Source: Granulicella sapmiensis (GTDB lineage Bacteria; Acidobacteriota; Terriglobia; Terriglobales; Acidobacteriaceae). Taken from it: a stretch of DNA of 64,000 bases. Position 1 is the stretch's first letter. The number at the start of each line of letters is the position of its first letter. Below are positions 40,962-50,199 of the stretch, piece by piece. The stretch spans positions 1 to 64,000 of the forward strand of contig JAMFSR010000032.1 in assembly GCA_026225395.1 (NCBI GenBank). The letters run 5' to 3'. The notes under the pieces are model-generated. The model had not been told where the DNA came from, did no database searches, and saw only the letters and a list, made by a program, of their open reading frames with translations. Position numbers and translations under genes: made by a program.

Positions 40962-43900
40962 ATGCCTGTGACTCAAAGCCAGTACGCGTCTGTCGATCGT
41001 TCCAGCAAAGGCTTACGGCCTTTCTGTAAAGCTGTGATGATCGTCGGCGCGTTAGCAACTCTCGGTGCAGCCGTACAGGCACAATCCCCGTTCACACCGG
41101 CCCCGGCGCAGAGCACGTCCCAGTCCTCCTCCGACGAACGCGGCGACAGTCCAATGTCGCTGTTCGGCGATGGGACGAGCTCTGCAACGGATACAAACAG
41201 CTCCAGCTCTAGTTCGAACGCCAGTTCCAGCTCCCTGAGTGCGGGTAGCGCAGCCGTTCCTCTACGCCTCTCGTCGGACCAGATCATCCAGATTCTCGAG
41301 CAGAGCCCCGACCTGGTGGTCGAAATCAAATCGCAGGTAGCGGATCGCCTGCAGCAGCAGGGAACACCTGTTGACGCAAACGACATCTCGGATGAGATGC
41401 TCTATGGCCAGATCGCCTCGAGCGCGGACTTGCGCGCGACGATCACAACGTTCCTGCGCGCCCGTGGCTACGTTACGCAGGACGATCTGCAGGTCGTGGG
41501 CTCGAGTGTGGGAGCGGCGGACGACAATGAACAACTACCAATGCGTTCCTCCGGCACGCGCCTGGACGGCAGCACCGGCTCATCAGGCCTCGATACCGGG
41601 ATGGCTGCATATCAATCAGGGCTGGATCTAAGCGGTCAGCCGGCGTTGACAGCACAAAGCAGGATGTCTTCCAGCGCGCGCACAAACACGCGCGGCCGTG
41701 AGGAGACAACCGCCTCAACCGACGTGCCGAAAGTGCTGCGCCAGCCGGCTCCTTACAACCTCGAATCGATGAGGGATCTCTATGCGCAGATTCCGGAGCA
41801 GACGACGAAGCTCAAGCGCTTTGGTTCCGAGGTCTTCACCAACCGCAGCGTCTCCGCCATGAGTACCGGCACTGCGAGTCGCGATACGCCGCTCGATGTC
41901 CCCGTGGGACCGGACTATGTCATCGATGCGGGAGATACGCTCACGATCAACCTTTGGGGTGGAATCACTCAGAGCATTACGCGCGCTATCGGAAGGGATG
42001 GCCGTGTGATGCTGCCGGAAGCGGGTTCCCTGCAGGTCGCGGGCCTTCCTTTGCAAAAGGCGGAAGAGCTCATCACCAGTGCGCTCAAACGCCAGTACAG
42101 GGACGTGCAGGTATCGGTGATGGTCTCACGGCTGCGCTCGGTGCGTGTGTATGTCACGGGTGATGTACAGCGGCCAGGGGGATACGACATCAGCTCGCTT
42201 GCGACCCCGCTCAGCGCTCTTTACGCCGCCGGTGGTCCAACGTCCGTAGGCTCTCTCCGTGTAGCGCGTCACTACCGGGGCAAGGACCTTGTCGAGGAGG
42301 TTGATCTTTATGAGTTTCTCTTGCACGGCGTTCATAATACGAGCATTCATTTTGAGAGCGGGGATACGCTCCTGGTCCCTCCGGCCGGCGCGCAGGTAGC
42401 CATCTCTGGCGCAGTGAAGCGTCCGGCAATTTATGAGCTGAAGTCTACTGACACGAAGCTTTCGGAGTTGCTCGAAGATGCCGGCGGCGTCACTGCGGCG
42501 GCAGCGTTGGATCACATCGCAATCGAACGCATCAATAGCGACGCGCAACGCGAAACCATCACCTTGAAAGCATCCGGTGAAAAAGAGGGTCGCGCATCGA
42601 TAGGGGCCTTTCCGGTGCGAGACGGCGATCGCATCCACGTTGCGCCGATCCTTCCATACAGCGAGCGCGCCATCTATCTGCAAGGCCACGTGGTGCGCCC
42701 CGGACGTATGCCTTACACCGAAGGGATGAAGCTCGGCGATGTGCTGCACAGTTATCGCGACATGCTGCCGGAGCCCGCAGCACAAGGCGAAATCGTCAGG
42801 CTCGTTCCACCCGATCTTCACGCAGAGACGATTGAGTTCGATGTTTCCGACGCGCTTATCGGCAATGCGAATCCAACGCTGCAGCCGTTCGATACCATAC
42901 GCATCTTCGGACGCTATGAGGTGGACGCGCCCAAGGTTTCGATTCATGGTGAAGTCCTGCGGCCTGGGAGCTATCCGCTCTCTGCTGGAATGACGGCTGC
43001 ACAACTGGTGCGTATGGCGGGCGGCTTCAAGCGCGATGCTCTCTTGGAAAGCGCCGATCTCACAAGCTATGGCATCGCCAACGGCAACACGGTTGCGGGC
43101 ACGCTCGCTACAGTGCATATCGGCGCGGCCGTCAATGGCGGCGAGCCAAATGCGGACGTTCTTCTCAAGCCCGGCGACATCCTTACGATTCACCAGATCA
43201 CCGGCTGGAACGATATCGGAGAGGCCGTCACGATCGACGGACAGGTGCGCTTTCCTGGAAGCTACGGCTTCCAGGAAGGGGAACGGCTTAGCTCCGTCCT
43301 GCGTCGTGCAGGTGGCATGCGCGACACTGCATATCCCGAAGGAGCCGTACTTGTACGCGATCAGGTGCTTGAGCTCGAGCAGAAGAGCCGTGACGAGCTG
43401 ATACGGCAGATTGAGACGAACTCCGCGGCCGCGCGCCTATCGCCTTCGCTCGGTTCGGGTGATGCCGCTTCGACCATCCAACTCATCAAAGCGCAACAGG
43501 ACGAGGTGTTGTCACAGCTGAAGAGCCATCCTCCGGCAGGACGATTGGTGGTGCATCTCACCGCCGACATCGACAGCTGGGCCAATACGCCTGCAGATAT
43601 CGAGCTCCGCCGCGGCGATGTGCTGACAATTCCGAAGCGGCCTGGCTTCGTTCTCGTGACGGGACAGGTTTACAACGCAACAGCGCTGACGTTTACCCCA
43701 GGCAAGACTGCCGGCTGGTATCTGGCCCACGTTGGCGGTGCCAATAATACGGCCAATCGGAAAGAGATCTTCATCATCCGCGCGAACGGCTCCGTCATTG
43801 GCCGTCGCTCCGGCTGGTTCGAGGGTGACGTGCTTTCAACGCACCTCGACCCCGGAGACGTCGTCGTCGTTCCGCAGAAGATTCTTGGCAACTCACTGTT

Positions 43901-43973
43901 CTGGAGAAACCTGCTGACCACGGCACAGCTCGCCTCATCCATCGCCATCACCGCCGCGGTAGCGAGCCTGTAG
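40962..43973 (+). CDS. SLBB-domain polysaccharide export protein (Wza-like)
   Basis: The start ATG 40962 (MPVTQSQYAS) is used; GTG 40947 is the alternative. The signal peptide ends at AAVQAQ. A Ser-rich stretch follows, then residues about 320-420 with the Poly_export domain (VPVGPDYVIDAGDTLTINLW, RDGRVMLPEAGSLQVAGLPL). Several SLBB domains follow (SVRVYVTGDVQRPGGYDISS, AQVAISGAVKRPAIYELKS, KVSIHGEVLRPGSYPLSAGM, AVTIDGQVRFPGSYGFQEGE, FVLVTGQVYNATALTFTPGK). One C-terminal hydrophobic segment (LASSIAITAAVASL) resembles the outer-membrane-spanning helix of Wza. At 1003 aa it is the long multi-SLBB type. It forms the envelope channel for exopolysaccharide and heads the operon after TGACA site 5. 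Confidence 0.92.
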   Translation: MPVTQSQYASVDRSSKGLRPFCKAVMIVGALATLGAAVQAQSPFTPAPAQSTSQSSSDERGDSPMSLFGDGTSSATDTNSSSSSSNASSSSLSAGSAAVPLRLSSDQIIQILEQSPDLVVEIKSQVADRLQQQGTPVDANDISDEMLYGQIASSADLRATITTFLRARGYVTQDDLQVVGSSVGAADDNEQLPMRSSGTRLDGSTGSSGLDTGMAAYQSGLDLSGQPALTAQSRMSSSARTNTRGREETTASTDVPKVLRQPAPYNLESMRDLYAQIPEQTTKLKRFGSEVFTNRSVSAMSTGTASRDTPLDVPVGPDYVIDAGDTLTINLWGGITQSITRAIGRDGRVMLPEAGSLQVAGLPLQKAEELITSALKRQYRDVQVSVMVSRLRSVRVYVTGDVQRPGGYDISSLATPLSALYAAGGPTSVGSLRVARHYRGKDLVEEVDLYEFLLHGVHNTSIHFESGDTLLVPPAGAQVAISGAVKRPAIYELKSTDTKLSELLEDAGGVTAAAALDHIAIERINSDAQRETITLKASGEKEGRASIGAFPVRDGDRIHVAPILPYSERAIYLQGHVVRPGRMPYTEGMKLGDVLHSYRDMLPEPAAQGEIVRLVPPDLHAETIEFDVSDALIGNANPTLQPFDTIRIFGRYEVDAPKVSIHGEVLRPGSYPLSAGMTAAQLVRMAGGFKRDALLESADLTSYGIANGNTVAGTLATVHIGAAVNGGEPNADVLLKPGDILTIHQITGWNDIGEAVTIDGQVRFPGSYGFQEGERLSSVLRRAGGMRDTAYPEGAVLVRDQVLELEQKSRDELIRQIETNSAAARLSPSLGSGDAASTIQLIKAQQDEVLSQLKSHPPAGRLVVHLTADIDSWANTPADIELRRGDVLTIPKRPGFVLVTGQVYNATALTFTPGKTAGWYLAHVGGANNTANRKEIFIIRANGSVIGRRSGWFEGDVLSTHLDPGDVVVVPQKILGNSLFWRNLLTTAQLASSIAITAAVASL

Positions 43974-43981
43974 GAGGACAC

Positions 43982-45277
43982 GTGGCAACGATGACTTCAG
44001 TTCTTTCGCCGACGCGCACAACGCAGACCGCTCATTGGGCCACTCGCATGCAGCTCCTCTGGATGCATCGACGCATGCTCCGGCGCGTTCTGGCGATCTC
44101 GTTTTTACTGAGTCTCGGCATCGCGTTCGTCCTCCCGAAGCAGTACACATCATCCGCCAGCATCATGCCTCCGGAGCCGCAGGGGTCGGGTGCGATGATG
44201 CTGGCCGCCTTGACGGCACGCACCGGCGGCCTGGGTGGGCTGGGCAGTCTCGCGGGTGGCCTGTTGGGCGAACACAGCAGCACCGCGCTCTACATCGACC
44301 TGCTCCACAGCGGGACCGTAAGCGGTCATCTCGTCAGCCGCTTCGACCTGATGCACGTCTATCACAAGCGATATTACGTAGATGCCGAGAAGAGACTGGC
44401 AAGCGCATCCACCATTACGGATGACAAGAAGAGCGGAGTCATCACGATCAAGGTGCAGGACCGTGACCCGATGCGAGCGCGCGACTTGGCCCAGGGCTAC
44501 CTCGACGAACTGAATCGGATCGTTACGCAAACGAGTACCTCAGGCGCTCATCAGGAGCGCATCTTCATCGAGCGTCGGCTCAAGAGCGTCGAGGACGACC
44601 TGGAACGCGCGCAACTCGATCTGAGCGAGTTCTCAAGCAAAACCAGCACGATAGACATCAGGGAACAGACCCACGCGATGGTCGATGCCGGCGCTCGCGT
44701 GCAGGCGGAGATGCTGGTCGAGCAGTCGAGCCTGCAATCGCTGCGTCAGATCTATGGCGAAGGCAACGTGCGTGTGCGTGAAACGCAGGCCCGCATCGCA
44801 TCGCTACAAGGCGACCTCACCAGGATGACCGGCTCTGGCGCCCCACTCCCCGCATCGCAGGACGAGTCTTCCAGCGCCGACGATAAAAATGAACTCTATC
44901 CACCTTTACGGCAACTGCCCCGTCTGGCCGTTCCCTATGCCGATCTCTACCGTCGCGTGAAGGTTCAGGAAACCGTCTTTGAGCTTCTTACGCAGCAGTA
45001 CGAATTGGCACGCCTGGAAGAGGCCCGCGATGTGCCCGCTGTCCGCATCATCGACGTCCCCGGCGTGCCGGAAAAAAAGTCGTTCCCGCCTCGTCTGCTG
45101 TTGGCGTTGCTGCTGACGTTTCTATCGTTCTCTGCTGCGGCTTTCCTGGTGCTGGCGAACGAGCGTTGGCAGCATGTTGCTGAAGACGATGTGCGCCGGC
45201 GTTTGGTTACAGAGGTCGCAGCTTCTTTGCCGCAGCGCTTAAGAGTCCTGGTCAATGGGGAACGAGGTGCTCCATGA
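43982..45277 (+). CDS. Chain-length determinant protein (Wzz/PCP family)
   Basis: GTG 43982 follows AGGAGG four bases away and is preferred over ATG 43991. There is a first transmembrane helix near residue 40-58 (ISFLLSLGIAFVLP). A Wzz periplasmic domain follows (VLPKQYTSSASIMPPE, SGVITIKVQDRDPMRARDLA), then a long coiled coil (ERRLKSVEDDLERAQLDLSE). A second transmembrane helix is LLLALLLTFLSFSAAAFLVL, preceded by the PCP signature VPAVRIIDVPGVPEKKSFPP. No fused tyrosine kinase domain. It sets polymer length at the inner membrane, working with the export protein upstream. Its stop overlaps the flippase start (ATGA). Confidence 0.9.
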   Translation: MATMTSVLSPTRTTQTAHWATRMQLLWMHRRMLRRVLAISFLLSLGIAFVLPKQYTSSASIMPPEPQGSGAMMLAALTARTGGLGGLGSLAGGLLGEHSSTALYIDLLHSGTVSGHLVSRFDLMHVYHKRYYVDAEKRLASASTITDDKKSGVITIKVQDRDPMRARDLAQGYLDELNRIVTQTSTSGAHQERIFIERRLKSVEDDLERAQLDLSEFSSKTSTIDIREQTHAMVDAGARVQAEMLVEQSSLQSLRQIYGEGNVRVRETQARIASLQGDLTRMTGSGAPLPASQDESSSADDKNELYPPLRQLPRLAVPYADLYRRVKVQETVFELLTQQYELARLEEARDVPAVRIIDVPGVPEKKSFPPRLLLALLLTFLSFSAAAFLVLANERWQHVAEDDVRRRLVTEVAASLPQRLRVLVNGERGAP

Positions 45278-46614
45278 GAGAGCATCTCGCCAAAGGCGCG
45301 TACGGCGTACTCGACTACGTGTCGTATCCGCTGGGCATGCTTCTTGTAGCGCCCATAGTCATGCACAGGCTCGGCACCTCCGGGTATGGTCTGTGGATGA
45401 TCGCCACGGCTGTTGTCAGCGCGGGAGGCATCATCTCCTCCGGCTTTGGCGACGCCAATATCCAGCGCGTTGCAAGTCTCCGCGGAGCGGGAGACAAGCG
45501 GGCGATGGCTTTCGTCGTGCGCAGCATATTCGGGATCAATCTTGCTCTTGGGCTCATGCTTGCTGTCGTGGTCTGGAGTTCCGCTCCCTTTGCCGCTCGC
45601 CATGTAGCTGCGTCGAGCGCTGCATCCGTCACAGAATGCCTCACCTGCCTGCGCATTGCGAGTGTACTGATCCTTGTGCGAGCAGTGGAGACTGTGGGCA
45701 TCAGCACGCAGCGTGCATTCGAGCACTATCGTAGCTCGGTACAAATCAGCAGCGGGGTCCAGCTTCTTACGCTGGCATCGGCCGCCCTCCTCACCCTCGC
45801 CGGACTGAATGTAGCCAGCCTGCTCGTCGCGACAGGAGTGTTTCTTGCGTTAGGGGCCTATCTGCAGCTCAGGCAGGTGCGAAGGTTTCTCGGCGGCCTG
45901 CCGTTATGGCCTGCATTCCAGCCTGAGGAGACACGCAGGCTCCTCGGAGGCGGTATCTTTCTTTGGCTGCAGGCGCTCGGTGGAGTCGCCTTCAACCAGT
46001 TTGACCGCATACTGCTTGGTGTTTTCCTGGGTGCCGTAGCGGTTGCGCCCTACGCTTTGTGCATCCAGCTGGCACATCCCATCTTTGGAGTTTGTGCATC
46101 AGGTCTAAACTTCATCTTCCCCTATCTCTCAGCCCGTGCCGGGAATGCTTCTCCTGATGAGTTGAAGCGAATGGTCTTCAAAGCCTTCTTCTGCAATGTG
46201 CTCATTGTGGGTTGTGGAGCGTTGTTCTTGCTGCTCTTCGGACATCAGCTTCTGCGGTTGTGGCTTGGAGATGCTGTCGCCCAAAGCACAATCAGTCTCC
46301 TTCCTCCAATCGTGATGGGCTCGGCACTGGCGGGCATGGGTGTCACGGGCACCTACGCCATGCAGGCCCTCGGGCGATTTCGCGTTACAGCTCTCATCAA
46401 TCTCGGTGGAAGAACGGTGACGTTCTTCCTGATGATCTACCTGTTGCGCCACGCGGGGGTACAGGGACTTGCGATGGCCCGTATCTGCTATGGCGCGATC
46501 GCGTTATTGGTGTATCTTCCGTTGCTTGCTTCGCTCAAGGCGCCAGGGAAAAGATCGCAGTTGCTCGAAGCTATACCGATTGCGACGAGTTTCCACGGAG
46601 GTTCGAAGCTATGA
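45274..46614 (+). CDS. Polysaccharide flippase (Wzx-like, MATE/MOP superfamily)
   Basis: 446 aa, about twelve to fourteen hydrophobic segments. The N-terminus YGVLDYVSYPLGMLLVAPIV has a typical MOP-flippase opening (GTSGYGLWMIATAVVSAGGI matches the R-x-L-G-x-x-x-Y-G-x-W pattern). It translocates undecaprenyl-linked repeat units across the inner membrane. ATGA overlaps at both ends (45274 and 46611) show tight translational coupling with Wzz and the glycosyltransferase. Confidence 0.88.
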   Translation: MREHLAKGAYGVLDYVSYPLGMLLVAPIVMHRLGTSGYGLWMIATAVVSAGGIISSGFGDANIQRVASLRGAGDKRAMAFVVRSIFGINLALGLMLAVVVWSSAPFAARHVAASSAASVTECLTCLRIASVLILVRAVETVGISTQRAFEHYRSSVQISSGVQLLTLASAALLTLAGLNVASLLVATGVFLALGAYLQLRQVRRFLGGLPLWPAFQPEETRRLLGGGIFLWLQALGGVAFNQFDRILLGVFLGAVAVAPYALCIQLAHPIFGVCASGLNFIFPYLSARAGNASPDELKRMVFKAFFCNVLIVGCGALFLLLFGHQLLRLWLGDAVAQSTISLLPPIVMGSALAGMGVTGTYAMQALGRFRVTALINLGGRTVTFFLMIYLLRHAGVQGLAMARICYGAIALLVYLPLLASLKAPGKRSQLLEAIPIATSFHGGSKL

Positions 46615-47801
46615 ACGTTCTGGTGGCCGCGCCTGCATTCTCCGCCAGAATCTCGGGCATTCAGCGCCACGCGTTGAATCTGGTCCGCTGCCTCTTGCAG
46701 CACAAGGATATCTCCGCGGTACAGCTCGTCGTCGCACCGTGGCAAAGCCAGATGCTGCAGGCCGATTGGCTCGCTCCAGACAGGCGGCTCACGGTTCACG
46801 TCGTGGAGATGAAGGCATCCTCACTCAGCCGCAATAGCTGGTACTACAGAGGTCTTCCGTGGCTCACGGCGCGACTGCGGCCTGACGTGGTTCATCTAAC
46901 GTATCCGGTACCCGTCAATCGGAAAGCGCTCGGCTGTGCGGCAGTAGCGACGCTCCACGATCTTTATCCATACGAGATGCCTGAGAACTTTGGATTTCCC
47001 AAGGTGCTCGTCAATCGGCTGATCCTGCAACAGTGTCTCCGAAGCGTTGACGCAATCGCTTGCGTATCGGACGCCACCCTCCAACAAATGAAGCAACATA
47101 CATCGCGCAGCGTCTGGCAAAAAGCCATGCGAATTTATAACTGCGTGGAACCGGAGCGTCTCTGTTCCGCGCGTTCTCCCATAGTGGGGTGGAACCATGA
47201 GCCGTTTTTGTTGAGCGTCGCACAGCACCGGCGCAACAAGAACCTGCCGCTTCTCATCCGTGCTTTTCATCGCCTTCACAAAACCGCGCGCGTGCATTCC
47301 GCGATGAAACTCATCATCGTGGGAATCCCGGGGCCTGAGACCCCATCCCTCAAACGGTTGATCTCCGATTTTGATTTACAGCATAGCGTCGTCCTTCTCT
47401 CCGGCATTTCAGAGCCTGAACTCCAATGGTGCTATGGACGATGCGCAGCGCTTGTCGTTCCCTCGCAGACGGAAGGATTTGGCCTTCCACTCGTCGAAGC
47501 CCTGCTCGTGGGTTGTCCCGTTGTGTGCTCGGATATCCCGCCCTTTCGAGAGATAGATGAGGCGCACTGCAGCTATGTCTCCCTGGGTGCAGGAGAAGAA
47601 CACTTACTCGCCGATGCCATCGTGGGAGCCCTTTGCAAATCGGAGAGAACGCCCCTCGCGTTTCCGCAGTTTTCATCGACAGTCCTCGCGGAGGAGTACG
47701 TCAGCCTCTATCGCTCATTGATTGCGGCCCGTTCGCACGTTCGAAGCGCCGGTTCCACCCAGCGTCTCCATGCAGCTTCCAGCGACAGGGGATTGCTATG
47801 A
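46611..47801 (+). CDS. GT4-type glycosyltransferase
   Basis: A CGGAGG site precedes the ATG, which overlaps the flippase stop. The N-terminal Rossmann fold reads MNVLVAAPAFSARISGIQRH. The C-terminal domain shows FLLSVAQHRRNKNLPLLIRA, then LIIVGIPG, and the GT4 donor-binding motif ALVVPSQTEGFGLPLVEALL with E-x7-E, followed by GCPVVCSDIPPFREI. It is probably a retaining transferase adding a sugar to the lipid-linked repeat unit on the cytoplasmic face. The specific sugar cannot be read from sequence. 396 aa, normal length. Confidence 0.88.
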   Translation: MNVLVAAPAFSARISGIQRHALNLVRCLLQHKDISAVQLVVAPWQSQMLQADWLAPDRRLTVHVVEMKASSLSRNSWYYRGLPWLTARLRPDVVHLTYPVPVNRKALGCAAVATLHDLYPYEMPENFGFPKVLVNRLILQQCLRSVDAIACVSDATLQQMKQHTSRSVWQKAMRIYNCVEPERLCSARSPIVGWNHEPFLLSVAQHRRNKNLPLLIRAFHRLHKTARVHSAMKLIIVGIPGPETPSLKRLISDFDLQHSVVLLSGISEPELQWCYGRCAALVVPSQTEGFGLPLVEALLVGCPVVCSDIPPFREIDEAHCSYVSLGAGEEHLLADAIVGALCKSERTPLAFPQFSSTVLAEEYVSLYRSLIAARSHVRSAGSTQRLHAASSDRGLL

Positions 47802-47831
47802 GACTCGCATCGCACAGCAGGAGGTCCAGGC

Positions 47832-49301
47832 ATGTCAGCGTCTGATTCTTATCTGCAGAGCCTATATACAGCCGCCGGCATCAGGTCTGTCCGTAAGCAC
47901 GGTTACATCACGCGAGAGCGGTTGCGCTTCGCGATCACTATTGGGGAGATCGTCACGGATTTCGCCGTCTGCACTGTGGCAACCTGGGTGGTCTGTGTTT
48001 CCCATGTACATCTCTTGCGAGACCTACACGCCGCATATCGTTCAAGCACACTCTCCGCAGGCATGCTGTGCGGTCTCTTCGTGGTGCTGCTCTCACTTCG
48101 AGAGCGAGTGTACGGTGGCAGCGGTGGACTGCTCCAGGTCCGTGAGACGGAGCGCGTGCTTCGAGTATCTACCGTTTCTGTGCTTCTGCTACTGGCCACC
48201 GATATGTGTTTGAAGCTCAATATTCCGCTCATCGGCATTCTCCTCGCGTTTGGGCTGCTTCCTCTTTCGCTTTTGCTGGAAAAGAAGCTCCTCGCGTCCA
48301 TACTGCGTTTGTTGTATCGGCACAGCATAGGAATCGAGCGCGCGGTAGTCTACGGCGATCTGGACACAGCCCGGCACGTCGCATCGACCCTGCAGCAGTC
48401 GCCGCGACTTGCTCTGTGCCCAGTAAGCGTAGTCGCTGGGAATGTCGCGACGGACATAACTACTCTTCCCGAGTTTGGGTACCGGGGCAGCGGAACGATT
48501 CCGTTGCAGCGCGGTCCCTTGAGCTCTTTGCTGCTGCAATCTCTTCGCTGCGATCTGCTGATCGTCGCCCTTCCTCATCTTTCGAAAGATGTGCTGCAAG
48601 AGTTGAGTGTCGTAGCAAAACAAGCTAAGTGCGTGGTTGCGCTGCTGTCCGTGCTGCCGGAAGCCGAAATGTATACCGCGGCTTCTATCGACATCGATGG
48701 CATGGTCGCTGTGGCTCTTGCCGACGCGCCGGAACGTTTGTCCTATCGCGTGACGAAGCGGTTCGTGGACATCATCCTGTCGAGTCTGTTGCTGGTCATT
48801 CTCTCCCCGCTGATGCTTGCGGTCGCGGTATCCATACGTCTCAATTCCAAGGGGCCGGCGTTCTTCATGCAGGACAGAGTGGGTCGTAATGGAGAGCTTT
48901 TCAAAATTCTGAAATTCCGCTCCATGTATACCAGCGCACCGCGCTATGAACGCTCTCCCGCAACCGCGACCGACCCGCGCATCACAGGAATAGGAAGGCT
49001 GCTGCGCCGAGCCAGTCTGGATGAACTGCCGCAGTTGATCAACGTGCTGCTGGGGGATATGTCGCTGGTTGGGCCACGACCGGAGATGCCCTTTGTCGTC
49101 GAGGAACACAGCCGGCGAAGCCGTCAGCGGGTCAAGGTTCTTCCAGGTATCACTGGCCTCTGGCAACTCAGTGCGGACAGGTCTTTCCCGATACATCAGA
49201 ACATCCAGTATGACCTTTATTACATCCGGAACCGGAACATATTCATGGATCTGGCAATCCTCTTTCACACGCTCTTCTTTGCCATAGGAGGGGGAATATG
49301 A
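47832..49301 (+). CDS. Polyprenyl-phosphate sugar-1-phosphate transferase (WcaJ/WbaP-like)
   Basis: The initiating glycosyltransferase. The N-terminal half has about four membrane helices (ITIGEIVTDFAVCTVATWVV, LLLATDMCLKLNIPLIGILL) and a CoA-binding-like Rossmann domain (RAVVYGDLDTARHVAST). The C-terminal bacterial sugar transferase domain has KRFVDIILSSLLLVILSPLM, GRNGELFKILKFRSM, LLRRASLDELPQLINVLLGD and MSLVGPRPEMPF, with the catalytic D-E pair. It transfers hexose-1-phosphate to undecaprenyl phosphate to start each repeat unit. 489 aa, normal for the five-helix type. It starts 30 bp after the GT4 gene and overlaps the next gene by four bases. Confidence 0.92.
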   Translation: MSASDSYLQSLYTAAGIRSVRKHGYITRERLRFAITIGEIVTDFAVCTVATWVVCVSHVHLLRDLHAAYRSSTLSAGMLCGLFVVLLSLRERVYGGSGGLLQVRETERVLRVSTVSVLLLLATDMCLKLNIPLIGILLAFGLLPLSLLLEKKLLASILRLLYRHSIGIERAVVYGDLDTARHVASTLQQSPRLALCPVSVVAGNVATDITTLPEFGYRGSGTIPLQRGPLSSLLLQSLRCDLLIVALPHLSKDVLQELSVVAKQAKCVVALLSVLPEAEMYTAASIDIDGMVAVALADAPERLSYRVTKRFVDIILSSLLLVILSPLMLAVAVSIRLNSKGPAFFMQDRVGRNGELFKILKFRSMYTSAPRYERSPATATDPRITGIGRLLRRASLDELPQLINVLLGDMSLVGPRPEMPFVVEEHSRRSRQRVKVLPGITGLWQLSADRSFPIHQNIQYDLYYIRNRNIFMDLAILFHTLFFAIGGGI

Positions 49302-50104
49302 CGCCGCAAGATAGCGAGACGTGGGATGAAGCGGATGTGCTTGGGGTACAAGTCTCCGCTATCGGTCTGGAGAGAGCAGTCGCGCTAGCCCTCCGTTCGA
49401 TTCAAGCAGGCAAAAGCGGCTACATCTGTGCCTCGGGTGTGCATGGCGTCATGGAGGCACAAGCTGATCCGTCGTTCCGTTCGATTCTGAATGGAGCGTT
49501 CCTCAATCTTCCAGACGGGATGCCGATGACCTGGGTCGGCCGCTTCCAGGGCCACACGCAGATGGATAGAGTTTTCGGTCCCGACTTTATGAAGGCGCTG
49601 TGCCAGGCCTCAGCCGGCACAGGATACCGTCATTTTTTATATGGAGGCGCACCCGGCGTAGCGGAAGAGCTGAAGCAATCCTTGGAGCACCTCGCGCCCG
49701 GGCTGCTCGTAGTAGGCACATACACTCCTCCCTTCAGGCAGCTTACTCATGACGAAGAGAAAGACTTGTTCAACCTTCTGCGCGAATCGCAACCGCATAT
49801 CGTGTGGGTAGGTTTGAGCACGCCGAAGCAGGAACGATTCATGGCGCAGTATGCCGCTCGCATGCAGGCCACACTGATGATCGGCGTTGGCGCGGCCTTT
49901 GACTATCACACAGGCCGCATCAACGACTCTCCACGTTGGATCAAGCGTGCAGGATTGCAGTGGCTGCATCGGCTTCTACAGGATCCACGTCGGCTATGGC
50001 GGCGCTACCTCCGCAACAATCCTGCATTTCTGTGGAAGATCATCCTCCAGATGCTGCGTCAAAGACACACCGCACGTCCGCGCCGTGCCTCGACAATCTT
50101 GTGA
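49298..50104 (+). CDS. WecG/TagA/CpsF-family glycosyltransferase (GT26)
   Basis: 268 aa with the GT26 landmarks: LNLPDGMPMTWVGRFQ, RVFGPDFMKALCQASA, YRHFLYGGAPGVAEELKQSL, GLSTPKQERFMAQYAARM and FDYHTGRINDSPRWIKRAG followed by LQWLHRLLQDPRRL. These enzymes add a ManNAcA-, ManNAc- or glucose-type sugar to lipid-linked intermediates. ATGA overlap with the sugar transferase. The TGA stop lies inside the TGACA box of the next operon (site 6). Confidence 0.91.
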   Translation: MTPQDSETWDEADVLGVQVSAIGLERAVALALRSIQAGKSGYICASGVHGVMEAQADPSFRSILNGAFLNLPDGMPMTWVGRFQGHTQMDRVFGPDFMKALCQASAGTGYRHFLYGGAPGVAEELKQSLEHLAPGLLVVGTYTPPFRQLTHDEEKDLFNLLRESQPHIVWVGLSTPKQERFMAQYAARMQATLMIGVGAAFDYHTGRINDSPRWIKRAGLQWLHRLLQDPRRLWRRYLRNNPAFLWKIILQMLRQRHTARPRRASTIL

Positions 50105-50128
50105 CAATTGACTAACGCACGCATGACA
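50091..50128 (+). promoter_or_regulatory. 11-bp-periodic TGACA box, site 6 (cupredoxin operon)
   Basis: CGACA (50091), TGACA (50102), TAACG (50113), TGACA (50124). Spacer bases ACGCACGCA are also shared with site 5 (CTCACGCA). It overlaps the stop codon of the GT26 gene. Confidence 0.65.
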
Positions 50129-50199
50129 ACTCCATCGGAACAAGCCTCTAGTTTGAGAAAGGCCCCTAAGATTAGCGGCAACTATTGAATGGAGATTCC

